Source: Nitrosomonas sp. | Lineage (GTDB): Bacteria > Pseudomonadota > Gammaproteobacteria > Burkholderiales > Nitrosomonadaceae | Length of the DNA stretch: 64,000 nt | NCBI GenBank assembly: GCA_024281825.1 | Contig: JAMWZY010000002.1 | Coordinates: 124,001-188,000, forward strand | Direction of reading: 5' to 3' | Shown: piece by piece, positions 1 to 9,654 of the stretch | How positions within the stretch are numbered: position 1 is the stretch's first letter | How the letters are laid out: each line of letters starts with the position of its first letter | The notes under the pieces: model-generated | What the model was told of the DNA's origin: nothing | What the model saw: the letters and a program-made list of their open reading frames with translations, nothing else | The model's database searches: none | Position numbers and translations under genes: made by a program

Positions 1-1415
1 CCTTCCTTACCACAAGTGCCCACACCGGGGTCCAACAACATATCATTGCCAATCATGGAAACACGGGTCAGCACATCTGGACCATTACCAATTAAAGTAG
101 CACCTTTGACTGGATAGGTGATTTTGCCATTTTCAATCATATAAGCCTCTGCCGCTGAAAACACGAATTTGCCGCTGGTTATATCCACTTGTCCGCCGCC
201 AAAATTAGCTGCATATAAACCATACTTTACAGATGCAATAATTTCGGCTGGATCCTTATCGCCATTCAACATATAAGTATTAGTCATACGAGGCATCGGA
301 ATATGTGCAAATGATTCGCGCCGGCCATTACCGGTCACAGCAACTCCCATCAGTCGTGCATTCAAATTATCTTGCAAATAGCCCTTCAAAATTCCATCCT
401 CGATCAATACCGTACATTGTGTTGGATTACCTTCATCATCTATATTCAAAGAACCGCGTCGTTGCGGAATCGTACCATCATCAACCACGGTCACTCCCGC
501 CGCAGCTACACGCTCGCCCACTCTGCCAGAAAAAGCGGAACTACCTTTACGGTTAAAATCTCCTTCTAAACCATGTCCAATTGCCTCATGTAAAAGGATA
601 CCCGGCCATCCATTTCCCAACACCACAGTCATAGCGCCAGCCGGGGCAGGCCGCGCATTCAAGTTAACGATTGCTTGATGTACCGCCTTTCGTGCATAAT
701 CTTGCAACATTTCATCGGTAAAGTAAGCATAACCGAAACGTCCACCTCCACCAGCAACACCCTGTTCACGGCGGCCATTTTCTTCTGCAATCACTTGCAA
801 AGACAAACGCACTAATGGCCTGACATCCGCCGCCAACAAGCCATCGCTACGGACTATCATAACAACTTCATACTCACCGGCCAGAGAAACAACAACTTGC
901 GTAATACGCGGATCTATTTTACGTGTATATCGCTCCAACTTTTCTAATAAAGCCACCTTATCAGCATCTTTTAGATGGCCAATGGGATCCTCGGGTAAAT
1001 AGAGCCGCCTATGAAAATCGACATCATGGCGTTTCTCAACCTGTACAGATTGACTACTTCCTTGCTGAGTTATTGCACGTGTTGCCTGAGCGGCCGTCAC
1101 CAACGCAGACATGCTAATATCATCGGAATAGGCAAAACCTGTTTTATCACCGCTTACCGCTCGAACACCGACACCTTGGTCAATATTGAAGCTACCGGAT
1201 TTTACAATACCTTCTTCCAATACCCAACCTTCTGAACGATTGTATTGAAAGAATAAATCAGCATAATCGACTCGATAAGTCAAAATTTGGTCTAATACTT
1301 GTTGTAATCCGGGCGCATCAATACCATAAGGCGACAGAAGACAATTATCAGCAATGGCAAAAAAATCTTTATTATCGTTATAATCTTGGTTATTTTTGGC
1401 GCTCTCAAATGTCAT
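1..1415 (-). CDS. tldD: Metalloprotease TldD, 3' end cut by window edge
   Basis: Translating the minus strand from the ATG at 1415 gives 471 residues that run off the window at base 1. The protein has the TldD/PmbA zinc-protease signature HEAIGHGLEGD, starting at His276 (HExxxH form). It ends in the family's GVGTCGK segment, so only about 10-20 C-terminal residues are missing. TldD with its partner TldE (not in this window) forms a cytosolic heterodimeric protease that trims unfolded or modified peptides, known from microcin B17 maturation and CcdA turnover. An in-frame ATG at 1421 is an alternative start. It lies downstream of the Nit-family gene on the same strand, a common pairing in proteobacteria, with a 270-bp gap. 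Confidence 0.93.
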   Translation of the reverse strand, partial: MTFESAKNNQDYNDNKDFFAIADNCLLSPYGIDAPGLQQVLDQILTYRVDYADLFFQYNRSEGWVLEEGIVKSGSFNIDQGVGVRAVSGDKTGFAYSDDISMSALVTAAQATRAITQQGSSQSVQVEKRHDVDFHRRLYLPEDPIGHLKDADKVALLEKLERYTRKIDPRITQVVVSLAGEYEVVMIVRSDGLLAADVRPLVRLSLQVIAEENGRREQGVAGGGGRFGYAYFTDEMLQDYARKAVHQAIVNLNARPAPAGAMTVVLGNGWPGILLHEAIGHGLEGDFNRKGSSAFSGRVGERVAAAGVTVVDDGTIPQRRGSLNIDDEGNPTQCTVLIEDGILKGYLQDNLNARLMGVAVTGNGRRESFAHIPMPRMTNTYMLNGDKDPAEIIASVKYGLYAANFGGGQVDITSGKFVFSAAEAYMIENGKITYPVKGATLIGNGPDVLTRVSMIGNDMLLDPGVGTCGKE

Positions 1416-1691
1416 TACCATATCATTTATATCCAACAAAATTTGAAATTGATAATCCTAGAAACCTCAGTTGGACTGAGTTGAGGTGTATGAGTTTAGA
1501 ATGATTCACTTTCATGAATTGAAATCATAATACAACCTAACCCGTATACTTTACCTTAATACGAAGGGATTAGATGAAATATGTGCCCAGGAGTTGATTG
1601 AAATTTTGCAGATACGGTGAGGAAAATAAAACCTGAAATCATCCCGGATCACCCTAAATCTAGAGCAATATATTCTAAGGACAAAAACAAG

Positions 1692-2555
1692 CTAACAAAA
1701 CTGCAAGGTTCGATGATTTAAAGCAGGTAAATTAGTCCGTAAGCGTGTTTGATATTCGGGATCGAGTGTCGCAACCACTGCACCTGGGCCTTTTGGTAAG
1801 CGCTCCATCACAACCCCCCACGGATCGACAATCATACTATCGCCATTGGTTTCTCGACCACCCACATGATATCCTCCCTGCCCTGGTGCAATCACATAAG
1901 CCATGTTTTCAACGGCACGTGCACGAACCAATACTTCCCAATGGGCTTTTCCGGTAATTGCAGTAAATGCGGCGGGTGCCAGGATGATATCGACTTTGTT
2001 CATATTACGAAATAATTCTGGGAAACGTAAATCGTAGCATATCGACAAACCCATTCGACCAAATGGCGAATCCACTGTAACCACCTTGTCTCCCGCTTTA
2101 ATGGTTTTTTCCTCGGCATAATGTTCGTTACCCAATTGCAAACCAAACAAATGAATTTTGTCATAGCGTGCAACTAACTCACCATTATCTGCATACACTA
2201 AGCAACTGTTATACACCTTATTAGGATCCGATGTTGCGAGCGGCACAGACCCCCCCACCAACCATATTCTGTGGCGTTTGGCTGTATCACTTAAAAACTT
2301 CTGTATTGGCCCCTCGCCTGGATGTTCGCGTACTGCCAACTTGTCGGTATCTTTCATCCCCATAATGCAAAAATACTCTGGCAATACAATCAATTGAGCT
2401 TGTTGTGTTACCGCTTCTTCAATCCAACGAGCTGCTTCTTCTAAATTAGCCGAGACACTCGGCCCCGAAGCCATTTGAATGGCGGCCACGCGAAAACTAT
2501 TGAGCCTTTCATGCGTAACCACCAATTGATGATGTTCATGGGTATTTTTTAACAT
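1692..2555 (-). CDS. Carbon-nitrogen hydrolase, Nit2 / deaminated-glutathione amidase type
   Basis: A 287-aa nitrilase-superfamily protein. The catalytic triad is visible: Glu60 in LPEYF, Lys133 in YDKIHLF and Cys173 in SICYDLRFPE. The sequence around the cysteine matches the Nit1/Nit2 branch, whose members remove the amide from deaminated glutathione or omega-amides (metabolite repair), rather than true nitrilases. The exact substrate cannot be read from sequence. It precedes tldD on the same strand and is divergent from glnE. The yhdP gene that often sits upstream of this pair in related bacteria is not here. The first 20 residues look non-conserved, so the true start may be further in, but no better ATG is seen. 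Confidence 0.85.
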   Translation of the reverse strand: MLKNTHEHHQLVVTHERLNSFRVAAIQMASGPSVSANLEEAARWIEEAVTQQAQLIVLPEYFCIMGMKDTDKLAVREHPGEGPIQKFLSDTAKRHRIWLVGGSVPLATSDPNKVYNSCLVYADNGELVARYDKIHLFGLQLGNEHYAEEKTIKAGDKVVTVDSPFGRMGLSICYDLRFPELFRNMNKVDIILAPAAFTAITGKAHWEVLVRARAVENMAYVIAPGQGGYHVGGRETNGDSMIVDPWGVVMERLPKGPGAVVATLDPEYQTRLRTNLPALNHRTLQFC

Positions 2556-2752
2556 TTTTTACAACGTCGTAATGATTGTTATATACCTGACAATTTTAAG
2601 TATTAATTAGGAATTTCACTTTCTCCATTCCTGTTATGCTTTTAATAGTACCAGGTTGTTTTATTTTCGTTATGGTAATAAACAGAAACTTTCTCTCGTA
2701 TATTGGATTTTACCATCGACTTTGCCAACACACTATTTGATTTACAATCACC

Positions 2753-5560
2753 ATGCCTAATTTAGATCCATTACCAGATGCACGACTGTCTAATGCGATT
2801 GCTCATAGTCGTTATGCACAAAGACTTCTTACCAGTGAGCCTAAAAGAATCCATGCATTGGTAGAAACATTTCAAAAACCCTTCGATCGAAATGAAATGC
2901 AAGCTTTTTTAGATTCCCACACCGAGCAAATAACCAACGAGGATAAGCTGCATCAGATACTTCGTGACTTACGCAAACAGGTCATGCTACGTTTAATTGT
3001 ACGTGACATCAATGAATTAGCTGATCTTTCTGAAGTAATGAAAAGCATGACTGAACTGGCGGAAACCACTATCCAATTTGCACTATGGCATCACGAAAAT
3101 TGGCTCACACGCGCTGATCGCTTCGGCTTTCCGCAAGGCGAATCTAGCAACACTATGCAGCATTTACTGGTAGTCGCAATGGGAAAATTGGGTGGGGGAG
3201 AATTGAATGTCTCTTCGGATGTTGATCTTATCTTTGTTTATCCTGAAGATGGCGAAACAAATGGCAAGAAGTGTATTTCCAATCACGAATTTTTTGCCCG
3301 ACTCGGTCGCAAACTGATTGCCAGCCTCAATGACTACACCATAGATGGATATGTATTCCGCGTAGATATGCGCTTACGCCCGCATGGTGAGAACAGTCCA
3401 CTTGCAATCAGCTTTCCAATGCTAGAAGATTATTTTCTCAAACAAGGACGAGAATGGGAACGCCATGCCTGGATTAAAGGCCGCGTGGTTGCCGGCTATT
3501 CTGCGGACAACAAAGAAGCAGAATTTGTAGAATCTATCTTGACAGAAAAAATCGTCCGCCCCTTCGTATTTCGCAAATACCTCGATTTTGGTGCTTATGA
3601 ATCAATGCGAAAACTTCACGCACAAATTCGCAAGGAAGTTGAACGCCGGGAACTACACGACAATATCAAATTAGGTCCCGGCGGCATCCGTGAAATTGAA
3701 TTCATTGCACAAGTTTTTCAACTCATACGGGGTGGACGCGATGTCGATTGGTATATCCGCCCCACATTGAGCGTGTTGCAACGGTTACAAGAAAAACAAC
3801 AGTTATCGGAACAAACCGTAACCGAACTCATCCAGGCCTATCATTTCTTACGCAAACTTGAACACCGCCTGCAATATTTGGATGATCAGCAAACACAGAC
3901 ATTACCGACAAATCCAGACGATCAACACTTGATCACTACCAGTATGGGATTCACTAATTACAATACCTTCATGCAACAACTCAACATTCACCGCAATAAC
4001 GTCAGCCAGCACTTTGATCTTATTTTTGCCGCACCAAAAAAATCCATTTCGCATGATACGCTGACCTCATTGTGGCGCACCGAAGTACAGGATATTTCAC
4101 ACACCGAAGCAGCCGCTACGCAACTCAGCACACTAGGATTCATTGAACCGGAGAAAATATCCAAACGATTACGCTTATTTTATCAAGGTGATTTCTATCA
4201 TTTGTTATCGGAATACACACAGCAGCAAATTACTGCGCTAATTCCATTATTAATTGAAGCTGCCGCAAAACACCCTCCTGTCGAAATTACGTTTGAGCGC
4301 ATGTTGCAAATACTAGAAAAAATCAGCCTGCAAACGGCTTATATTTCATTGCTGCAGGAACACCCACATACGCTGCAGCGGGTCGCAGAATTGGTCAGCA
4401 TCAGCCAATGGGCCAGTGATTATCTCGGACGCCATCCAATTCTACTCGATGAATTACTGCGCCGTGACGTACCAAATCCAGTACCCGATTGGTCGGCATT
4501 ACGCAGCGAATTAATTTATCAATTAAATCATGCTAATAATCCGAAGATTGATAGCATCGAATGGCAAATGGATGTATTGCGTCACTTTCAACACGCTCAA
4601 GTATTTCGCCTCTTGGTTACGGATTTGGAAGACTCCTTACTGCTAGAAACGCTCAGCGATCATCTAACCGCATTAGCCGACTTGATACTGGATACTGTGC
4701 TGCAACTGGCCTGGCAAGGATTAAAAAAACGTCATCGCGAAACCCCTGCTTTCGCAATCATCGGTTATGGTAAGCTCGGCGGAAAGGAGTTAGGTTATGT
4801 TTCCGATCTGGACTTGGTGTTTCTTTATCAAGACGATCATCCTGATGCTGCAGAAATTTATGCCAAACTTGCGCAAAGCATTAATTCCTGGCTAACCCGC
4901 CCGACATCGGCCGGATTACTTTACGATACCGACCTGCGCTTGCGCCCCAATGGCGCCTCCGGTTTGCTGGTACATTCGATGGATGCTTTTACACAGTACC
5001 AGCACGAACAAGCCTGGGTATGGGAGCATCAGGCACTAACTCGTGCGCGTTACGTTGTTGGTGATACACAGGTTGGCGCGTTGTTCGAAAACACACGCAA
5101 AATCATTTTGTGCAAACAACGCAATCCAACCGAACTCAGCCACGAAATACTCAAGATGCGTCAAAAAATGCTCGATGCACACCCCAATTTCACTACCTTG
5201 TTTGACATTAAGCACGACCGCGGCGGCATCATCGATGTCGAGTTTATTGTGCAATACCTAGTATTGGGATTTTCGCAGCAATTTCCACAATTGACAGGCA
5301 ATATCGGTAATATCGCGTTACTTAAACTGGCCGCCAAACTCGGACTAATTTCAACTGGCAAAGCAGAAAAAGTCCGCACTGCCTATCGTGAATTTCGCCG
5401 CTTACAGCATCGGCAACGCCTCAGTGGCGATACTGACAGCATTTACAATGCCACCGCAAACACCCCAACACAGCAATTTACCCGTGTGGAAGGTAGCCAT
5501 TTGCAAGAAGACCGTTTAGCGGTGCTTTCTTTGTGGGAGGATGTTTTTGGGGACGAATAA
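2753..5560 (+). CDS. glnE: Bifunctional glutamine synthetase adenylyltransferase/deadenylylase
   Basis: A 935-aa protein, the usual GlnE length. It has two nucleotidyltransferase halves: the N-terminal deadenylylase motif GGGELNVSSDVDLIF near residues 145-160 and the C-terminal adenylylase motif GGKELGYVSDLDLVF near 672-687. Each carries the DxD metal-binding aspartates. GlnE attaches AMP to, or removes it from, a tyrosine of glutamine synthetase, under control of PII (GlnB/GlnK), so it tunes ammonium assimilation to nitrogen status in the cytosol. The gene stands alone and is divergent from the Nit-family gene. glnA and glnD are not in this window. Confidence 0.96.
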   Translation: MPNLDPLPDARLSNAIAHSRYAQRLLTSEPKRIHALVETFQKPFDRNEMQAFLDSHTEQITNEDKLHQILRDLRKQVMLRLIVRDINELADLSEVMKSMTELAETTIQFALWHHENWLTRADRFGFPQGESSNTMQHLLVVAMGKLGGGELNVSSDVDLIFVYPEDGETNGKKCISNHEFFARLGRKLIASLNDYTIDGYVFRVDMRLRPHGENSPLAISFPMLEDYFLKQGREWERHAWIKGRVVAGYSADNKEAEFVESILTEKIVRPFVFRKYLDFGAYESMRKLHAQIRKEVERRELHDNIKLGPGGIREIEFIAQVFQLIRGGRDVDWYIRPTLSVLQRLQEKQQLSEQTVTELIQAYHFLRKLEHRLQYLDDQQTQTLPTNPDDQHLITTSMGFTNYNTFMQQLNIHRNNVSQHFDLIFAAPKKSISHDTLTSLWRTEVQDISHTEAAATQLSTLGFIEPEKISKRLRLFYQGDFYHLLSEYTQQQITALIPLLIEAAAKHPPVEITFERMLQILEKISLQTAYISLLQEHPHTLQRVAELVSISQWASDYLGRHPILLDELLRRDVPNPVPDWSALRSELIYQLNHANNPKIDSIEWQMDVLRHFQHAQVFRLLVTDLEDSLLLETLSDHLTALADLILDTVLQLAWQGLKKRHRETPAFAIIGYGKLGGKELGYVSDLDLVFLYQDDHPDAAEIYAKLAQSINSWLTRPTSAGLLYDTDLRLRPNGASGLLVHSMDAFTQYQHEQAWVWEHQALTRARYVVGDTQVGALFENTRKIILCKQRNPTELSHEILKMRQKMLDAHPNFTTLFDIKHDRGGIIDVEFIVQYLVLGFSQQFPQLTGNIGNIALLKLAAKLGLISTGKAEKVRTAYREFRRLQHRQRLSGDTDSIYNATANTPTQQFTRVEGSHLQEDRLAVLSLWEDVFGDE

Positions 5561-5688
5561 CGGCTCACCACAAAAAACTAGCAATCTCACTCAAAAAATC
5601 AGAAGCTTCATAAAAACAATAACTTATTAAAACTAATATGATGAATATATGATTATTTTCTCAAATAATCGCACTCTTCCAAAATTTC

Positions 5689-5704
5689 TGGCACGACTCC
5701 TGCT
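5689..5704 (+). promoter_or_regulatory. Sigma-54 (RpoN) promoter of the pilin gene
   Basis: TGGCACG, four bases, then CTGCT matches the -24/-12 consensus TGGCACG-N4-TTGCW at all but one position, with the invariant GG and GC correctly spaced. The predicted start is near 5716, giving a leader of about 45 nt before the pilin ATG. Major pilin genes in proteobacteria are classically RpoN-dependent and activated by the PilS-PilR two-component system. An upstream PilR site was not identified. Confidence 0.8.
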
Positions 5705-5714
5705 TAATAGTTAT

Positions 5715-5731
5715 CACACACGTTTTGTGTG
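5715..5731 (+). repeat. Small inverted repeat at the pilin transcript 5' end
   Basis: CACACA and TGTGTG flank a five-base loop, placed almost exactly at the start predicted from the sigma-54 promoter. It could form a 5' hairpin that stabilises the pilin mRNA, or it could be a binding site. It has no U-tract, so it is not a terminator. Confidence 0.4.
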
Positions 5732-5759
5732 CTTTACACAATCCAAAGGAGAATAAAAT

Positions 5760-6197
5760 ATGCAACAAGTACAAAAAGGTTTCACGTTAATCGAGTTGAT
5801 GATCGTTGTAGCTATTATTGGTATTTTGGCTGCAGTGGCAGTACCTGCTTATCAAACATACACTATGAAGGCTAGATTTAGTGAGGTTGTGTCAGCTGCA
5901 GCACCTCTGAAGCTTGCATCTGAACTTTGCTTCCAAGAGCTAGGTAGTTTAGCAAACTGTACTCATGGCAATAATGGAGTTCCTGCTGCAATTCCAGCGA
6001 CAGGCAATGTTGGAGGCGGTGTAATAAGCAACACTGGCATTTTAACAACTCGTATAACAATGACTGCAGCTGCAGTAAATGGCTTTGCTGGAACTGAAAC
6101 TTACATTCTCACAGGTACTGCTGCTGCAGCCGGCTCTCCCATACAATGGAGTAAAACTGCTACTGCTGGAACATGTGTTGGACTAGGATACTGCTAG
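5760..6197 (+). CDS. pilA: Type IV major pilin (PilA/PilE-like)
   Basis: A 145-aa prepilin with a short leader ending in Gly7 and the type IVa processing site [16 protein letters not shown]. PilD would cut after Gly7 and methylate the new N-terminal Phe, and Glu5 of the mature protein is conserved. The hydrophobic stretch (residues 8-31) embeds in the membrane and forms the fibre core. Cysteine pairs lie near residues 57/67 and 138/145, and the C-terminal pair probably closes the disulfide-bonded D-region. The middle is rich in Ala, Gly and Thr. A strong ribosome site (AAAGGAG) lies 8 nt before the ATG. Expression is predicted to be sigma-54-dependent, and a strong terminator follows. The gene is monocistronic. 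The pilMNOPQ assembly genes are at 21.6-26.6 kb. Confidence 0.92.
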   Translation: MQQVQKGFTLIELMIVVAIIGILAAVAVPAYQTYTMKARFSEVVSAAAPLKLASELCFQELGSLANCTHGNNGVPAAIPATGNVGGGVISNTGILTTRITMTAAAVNGFAGTETYILTGTAAAAGSPIQWSKTATAGTCVGLGYC

Positions 6198-6250
6198 TTT
6201 CTAGCGTACATCAACTGAAGTTTAGTATCAGCTTTACAAGAAAACAAAAA

Positions 6251-6283
6251 AACCGCCTTTATAAATAAAGGCGGTTTTTTTAT
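6251..6283 (+). terminator. Rho-independent terminator after the pilin gene
   Basis: A perfect 11-bp stem (AACCGCCTTTA / TAAAGGCGGTT, 6251-6261 and 6266-6276) with a four-base loop is followed by a T-run and preceded by an A-run. It can therefore act in both directions. It closes the pilin transcript. Confidence 0.9.
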
Positions 6284-6433
6284 TTTATTTAGCTACTTCA
6301 ACAAAAGTAATCCAATCAAAATAAATTTTCTCCACGCACCCTACACCTATCTCCGCGGTAAGACCACGGGAATTGCAAATTAAATTATTTCTAACAAAAC
6401 TGGTCAAGCTTAGAAATTCCTACAATTTACGTC

Positions 6434-6460
6434 AAAAAGTGACAAAAATTGTCACTTTTT
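6434..6460 (-). terminator. Bidirectional terminator after the PilB-like ATPase gene
   Basis: A perfect 11-bp inverted repeat (AAAAAGTGACA / TGTCACTTTTT) with a five-base loop starts 6 bp beyond the stop codon of the minus-strand ATPase gene. The T-run following the stem on the minus strand fits intrinsic termination of the six-gene operon. The symmetric arms also allow use from the other side. Confidence 0.75.
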
Positions 6461-6465
6461 CCAAC

Positions 6466-8844
6466 CTACTTAATACACACTACCCGTACTTGGTGAATAT
6501 CCGTAATACCTTGCAGTACTTTTTCAATCCCATCTTGTTTCAGCGTACGCATACCGTCACCCAGTGCAGTCACGAGCATCTCTGCAACACGAGCGTGTTC
6601 CTGGATATTCTTTTTTAACGCGTCACTCGCCGTCATCAGTTCGTGCAGACCAACACGCCCCCTAAAACCGGTATTAGAGCATTCATCGCAACCGACTGGT
6701 TTGTAGAGTGTAATCTGACCGCTCTCATCACCGTACTGTTCTTTCCAATCATTCAGGATCTCTTGTCGCGATGCTTCTGGATTGGCCTTAAATCGATCGA
6801 TATGGTTTAACTCTTCGCAATACTCAAGCAGCAAAGTATTAACTTCCTGTTCTGTAGCGACATGCGCTTGTTTGCATTTACACAACCGTTTGGCAAGACG
6901 CTGCGCCAATACTCCGAGTAATGCATCAGCAAAGTTAAACGGATCCATCCCCATGTCGAGCAGACGAATAACCGATTCTGGTGCACTGTTGGTATGCAGA
7001 GTGGCAAACACCAAATGCCCGGTCAACGATGCTTCGATACCGATACTGGTCGTTTCCTTGTCTCGCATCTCCCCCACCATAATGATATCAGGGTCGGCTC
7101 GCAAAAAAGAGCGCATGATCGCGGGAAAAGTCAGTCCAGCCTTGACATTGATTTGTACCTGACGCAAGCCTTTTTGCGTAATCTCGACGGGATCTTCCGC
7201 AGTCCATATTTTGGTATCAATGCGGTTGAGGAATTTCAGGATCGAATGCAGCGTGGTGGTTTTACCAGAACCGGTCGGGCCACACACAAAAAATAATCCA
7301 TACGGTTTACTAATGATTTTTTTTAATTCTTCCTGGTTGTATGTGGTGAATCCCATTTTTTCCAGTGGAATAGGTTCTCCTGCCGCTAAAATACGCATTA
7401 CCACGTCTTCCATGCCACCCGCAGAAGGAATCGTGGCCACACGCAATTCAATATCCAAAGGCGCATATTTACGGAACTTGATTTTACCATCCTGGGGTTT
7501 GCGCTTTTCCGAAATATCCAGATCACACATGATCTTGATACGGGTAATCAATGGATTCCGGTAACTGGCAGGAATTTCAATATATGGCATCAACGAACCG
7601 TCTTTACGAAAACGGATTTTGGTTTTTTCTTTACCGCCATAAGGCTCAATATGAATATCGGATACGCCCATTTTATGAGCATCAATGATGATCTTATTCA
7701 CCAACTTGACCAATTCATTGTCAGATGCGGCAGATGATTCTTCATTAAGGCTAGTGCCTTCTTCATTATCTCCATCATCCATCCCACCCAACATTTCATT
7801 GATATCACCTGATGCGACATCATCCGTATTTACACCGTAAAACTGCTCAATTGTCTGGATAAATTCTCGGTGTGTCGTAACGGTATAAATAACCTTATGT
7901 TTGGGGAAAATATTATTGATGATACGCTGTGACTTAATCAATTCTGGATCAAGCGTCAAAACCGTCACTTCATCTTTGGTTTCATCAACCGGCAACCAGC
8001 CATTGTTCTCGATATAATCTTTTTTCAGGTTTTTCAATATAGTAAAAGGTTTGATCCGATCCACCTTGTAGCTCTCATAAGGCACATTGAAAAACAAAGA
8101 TAATGCTTGACCGATTTGCGGTACCTTAACTTTTAGCTCGTCAATAAGGACATCTTCTAACTCACAGCGTTTATTTCGTGCTGTAAGTACAGCTTGCTCA
8201 TACTGATCCGCTGAGATAATGCGACCGAAAATCAGATGATCGTATTTTGATTTGGCTACTTGAGCAATTTTAGGATGCGGTTGCAAGATTTCGGCCAATG
8301 CACAGCCAATTTCCATTAACCCTGTCATATCAGCCGGTGAAAAAGGTTGATTGTTTTTGTGATTAATTACTTGTACAACACCCAATATTTTTTCGCCATC
8401 GGCACTCACAATCGGAACCACCAACATCTGTTTGGTACGATATCCGGTACGCTTATCCACCTCGTGCGAAAACGTCATGGATGGATCTATTTTTCTCAGC
8501 TCACCCTTGTGGTAAACATCTTCAATATTCACCCCCTGCTTGCGTGAATTGACATAATCAATAATACTATCTTTGACCAATGGCAATCTCAGATCTTGCA
8601 ACGAATTGCCGGCTTTTACACGTGTAATCAGATAAGCTTGGTCCTCACTCAGAGTATAGATCGTTGCACGATCCGCATTGAATAATTGACAGATCTCTTT
8701 GCTGGCTTCAAGAATGATTTCGTCGATCGTTTCAGCAGCTTGTATCTTATTAATGAGCGGCTGCCAGTGACTAGGAAAATCTTTTTCATCACTTCCATCA
8801 GCACTATTTGCAGAGGAATCATTGATAGTAGTCGATATTCTCAT
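6466..8844 (-). CDS. PilB/GspE-family assembly ATPase with N-terminal GAF domain
   Basis: 792 aa, longer than canonical PilB (about 570). Residues about 28-190 form a GAF-like sensor domain. A GspE/MshE N-terminal domain follows (about 200-345), then an acidic low-complexity linker (about 350-375) and the secretion ATPase. Walker A is GPTGSGKTTT (about 521-530), and the Asp-box/Walker B region is RADPDIIMVGEMRD (about 581-594). Paired cysteines (CKC near 655, CDEC near 719) form the zinc-binding element typical of GspE/PilB. Such hexamers power pilus extension at the inner membrane. No pilC or pilD lies beside it, so it may be a second, ligand-controlled ATPase rather than the main PilB. It is last in a six-gene operon and converges on the pilin gene. 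Confidence 0.85.
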   Translation of the reverse strand: MRISTTINDSSANSADGSDEKDFPSHWQPLINKIQAAETIDEIILEASKEICQLFNADRATIYTLSEDQAYLITRVKAGNSLQDLRLPLVKDSIIDYVNSRKQGVNIEDVYHKGELRKIDPSMTFSHEVDKRTGYRTKQMLVVPIVSADGEKILGVVQVINHKNNQPFSPADMTGLMEIGCALAEILQPHPKIAQVAKSKYDHLIFGRIISADQYEQAVLTARNKRCELEDVLIDELKVKVPQIGQALSLFFNVPYESYKVDRIKPFTILKNLKKDYIENNGWLPVDETKDEVTVLTLDPELIKSQRIINNIFPKHKVIYTVTTHREFIQTIEQFYGVNTDDVASGDINEMLGGMDDGDNEEGTSLNEESSAASDNELVKLVNKIIIDAHKMGVSDIHIEPYGGKEKTKIRFRKDGSLMPYIEIPASYRNPLITRIKIMCDLDISEKRKPQDGKIKFRKYAPLDIELRVATIPSAGGMEDVVMRILAAGEPIPLEKMGFTTYNQEELKKIISKPYGLFFVCGPTGSGKTTTLHSILKFLNRIDTKIWTAEDPVEITQKGLRQVQINVKAGLTFPAIMRSFLRADPDIIMVGEMRDKETTSIGIEASLTGHLVFATLHTNSAPESVIRLLDMGMDPFNFADALLGVLAQRLAKRLCKCKQAHVATEQEVNTLLLEYCEELNHIDRFKANPEASRQEILNDWKEQYGDESGQITLYKPVGCDECSNTGFRGRVGLHELMTASDALKKNIQEHARVAEMLVTALGDGMRTLKQDGIEKVLQGITDIHQVRVVCIK

Positions 8845-8864
8845 ACGTGCAATTCCTGGATTAA

Positions 8865-9629
8865 TTAAAACTCAAACGTTTGATTATTTTCTAACTTACG
8901 CGGATTAAACTGCGGCATGATCATGCGTATCTCATCCATCGTAATGTCAGATTCACCTGGTTTTAAATGTGTAATGTATATTTCGGCATGGCGTTCAAAC
9001 TTTTTTAGATCTTCCATCAACAAACTTGGACAATAATGCTTAGATCTGATGGCGACATCTCTTTTTTTATTGCAGAAGGCGGATTCAATAATGAGATACT
9101 TCAAGTTTTGGATTTTGTTAACAATAGCCCAGAATTCAGGATTGGTAGTAGTATCTGAGGTAAACACTAGGCTTGACTGGCCAGAATCTAATTGATACCC
9201 AACTGTTGGCACGACATGATTGGCAGGCAATGGTGTTATTTTACGACCTTGTAAATCGATAGTATCGCCCATTGCGAGAATTTGATACTGCATATAGGGC
9301 GTACGTTGATTAGGAATTTTGGTGAAGTCTGGCCATAAATGCCAATTAAATAAATGGTCTTGCAAAACATCACGCGTCGCTTCCGTAATGTGAATAGTGA
9401 TCGGCTTGCTACGGACATAACCAACCGTATCCACTAAAAAAGGGACAAATACCACATGATCGAGATGCGCGTGCGTTAGGAAAATGTGATCAATCTTGAT
9501 CATATCATCCATACGCAAATTACCAACCCCCGTTCCTGCATCAATAAGAATATCATCGTCTAGCAAAAAAGCAGTGGTCTGTTCCCCGCTACCAATGCCT
9601 CCGCTACATCCTAGCGTTCTGAGTCTCAA
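8865..9629 (-). CDS. Metallo-beta-lactamase-fold hydrolase, class II cyclic-nucleotide phosphodiesterase-like
   Basis: A 254-aa protein with the binuclear-zinc motif THAHLDH (His53, His55, Asp57, His58). Further likely ligands are His138, Asp159 (in FTSDTTTN) and His221 (ITHLKP). The HxHLDH form and overall pattern resemble class II 3',5'-cyclic-nucleotide phosphodiesterases (PDE1/CpdP family); activity on cAMP or cGMP is inference. The start is TTG at 9629: an in-frame stop lies just upstream, the family's usual N-terminal RxLGCSGG begins at residue 4, and a GAGG ribosome site lies about 11 nt before it. It ends 20 bp before the GAF-ATPase gene, so the two are probably co-transcribed. Confidence 0.8.
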   Translation of the reverse strand: MRLRTLGCSGGIGSGEQTTAFLLDDDILIDAGTGVGNLRMDDMIKIDHIFLTHAHLDHVVFVPFLVDTVGYVRSKPITIHITEATRDVLQDHLFNWHLWPDFTKIPNQRTPYMQYQILAMGDTIDLQGRKITPLPANHVVPTVGYQLDSGQSSLVFTSDTTTNPEFWAIVNKIQNLKYLIIESAFCNKKRDVAIRSKHYCPSLLMEDLKKFERHAEIYITHLKPGESDITMDEIRMIMPQFNPRKLENNQTFEF

Positions 9630-9654
9630 GAGATTTTTGCCTCATACAAAACAA

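Noticed and set aside
1552..1721. Two short plus-strand frames with protein-like composition (one ending at 1620, one GTG-started from 1617 to 1721)
   Set aside because: They are 20-35 codons, in different frames, lack ribosome sites, and the second runs into the real 3' end of the Nit-family gene on the other strand. I could not match them to any family, so a decayed gene is possible but unsupported.
5036..5379. Open frames opposite and within glnE
   Set aside because: They are shadows of the coding frame with no start signals or family features.
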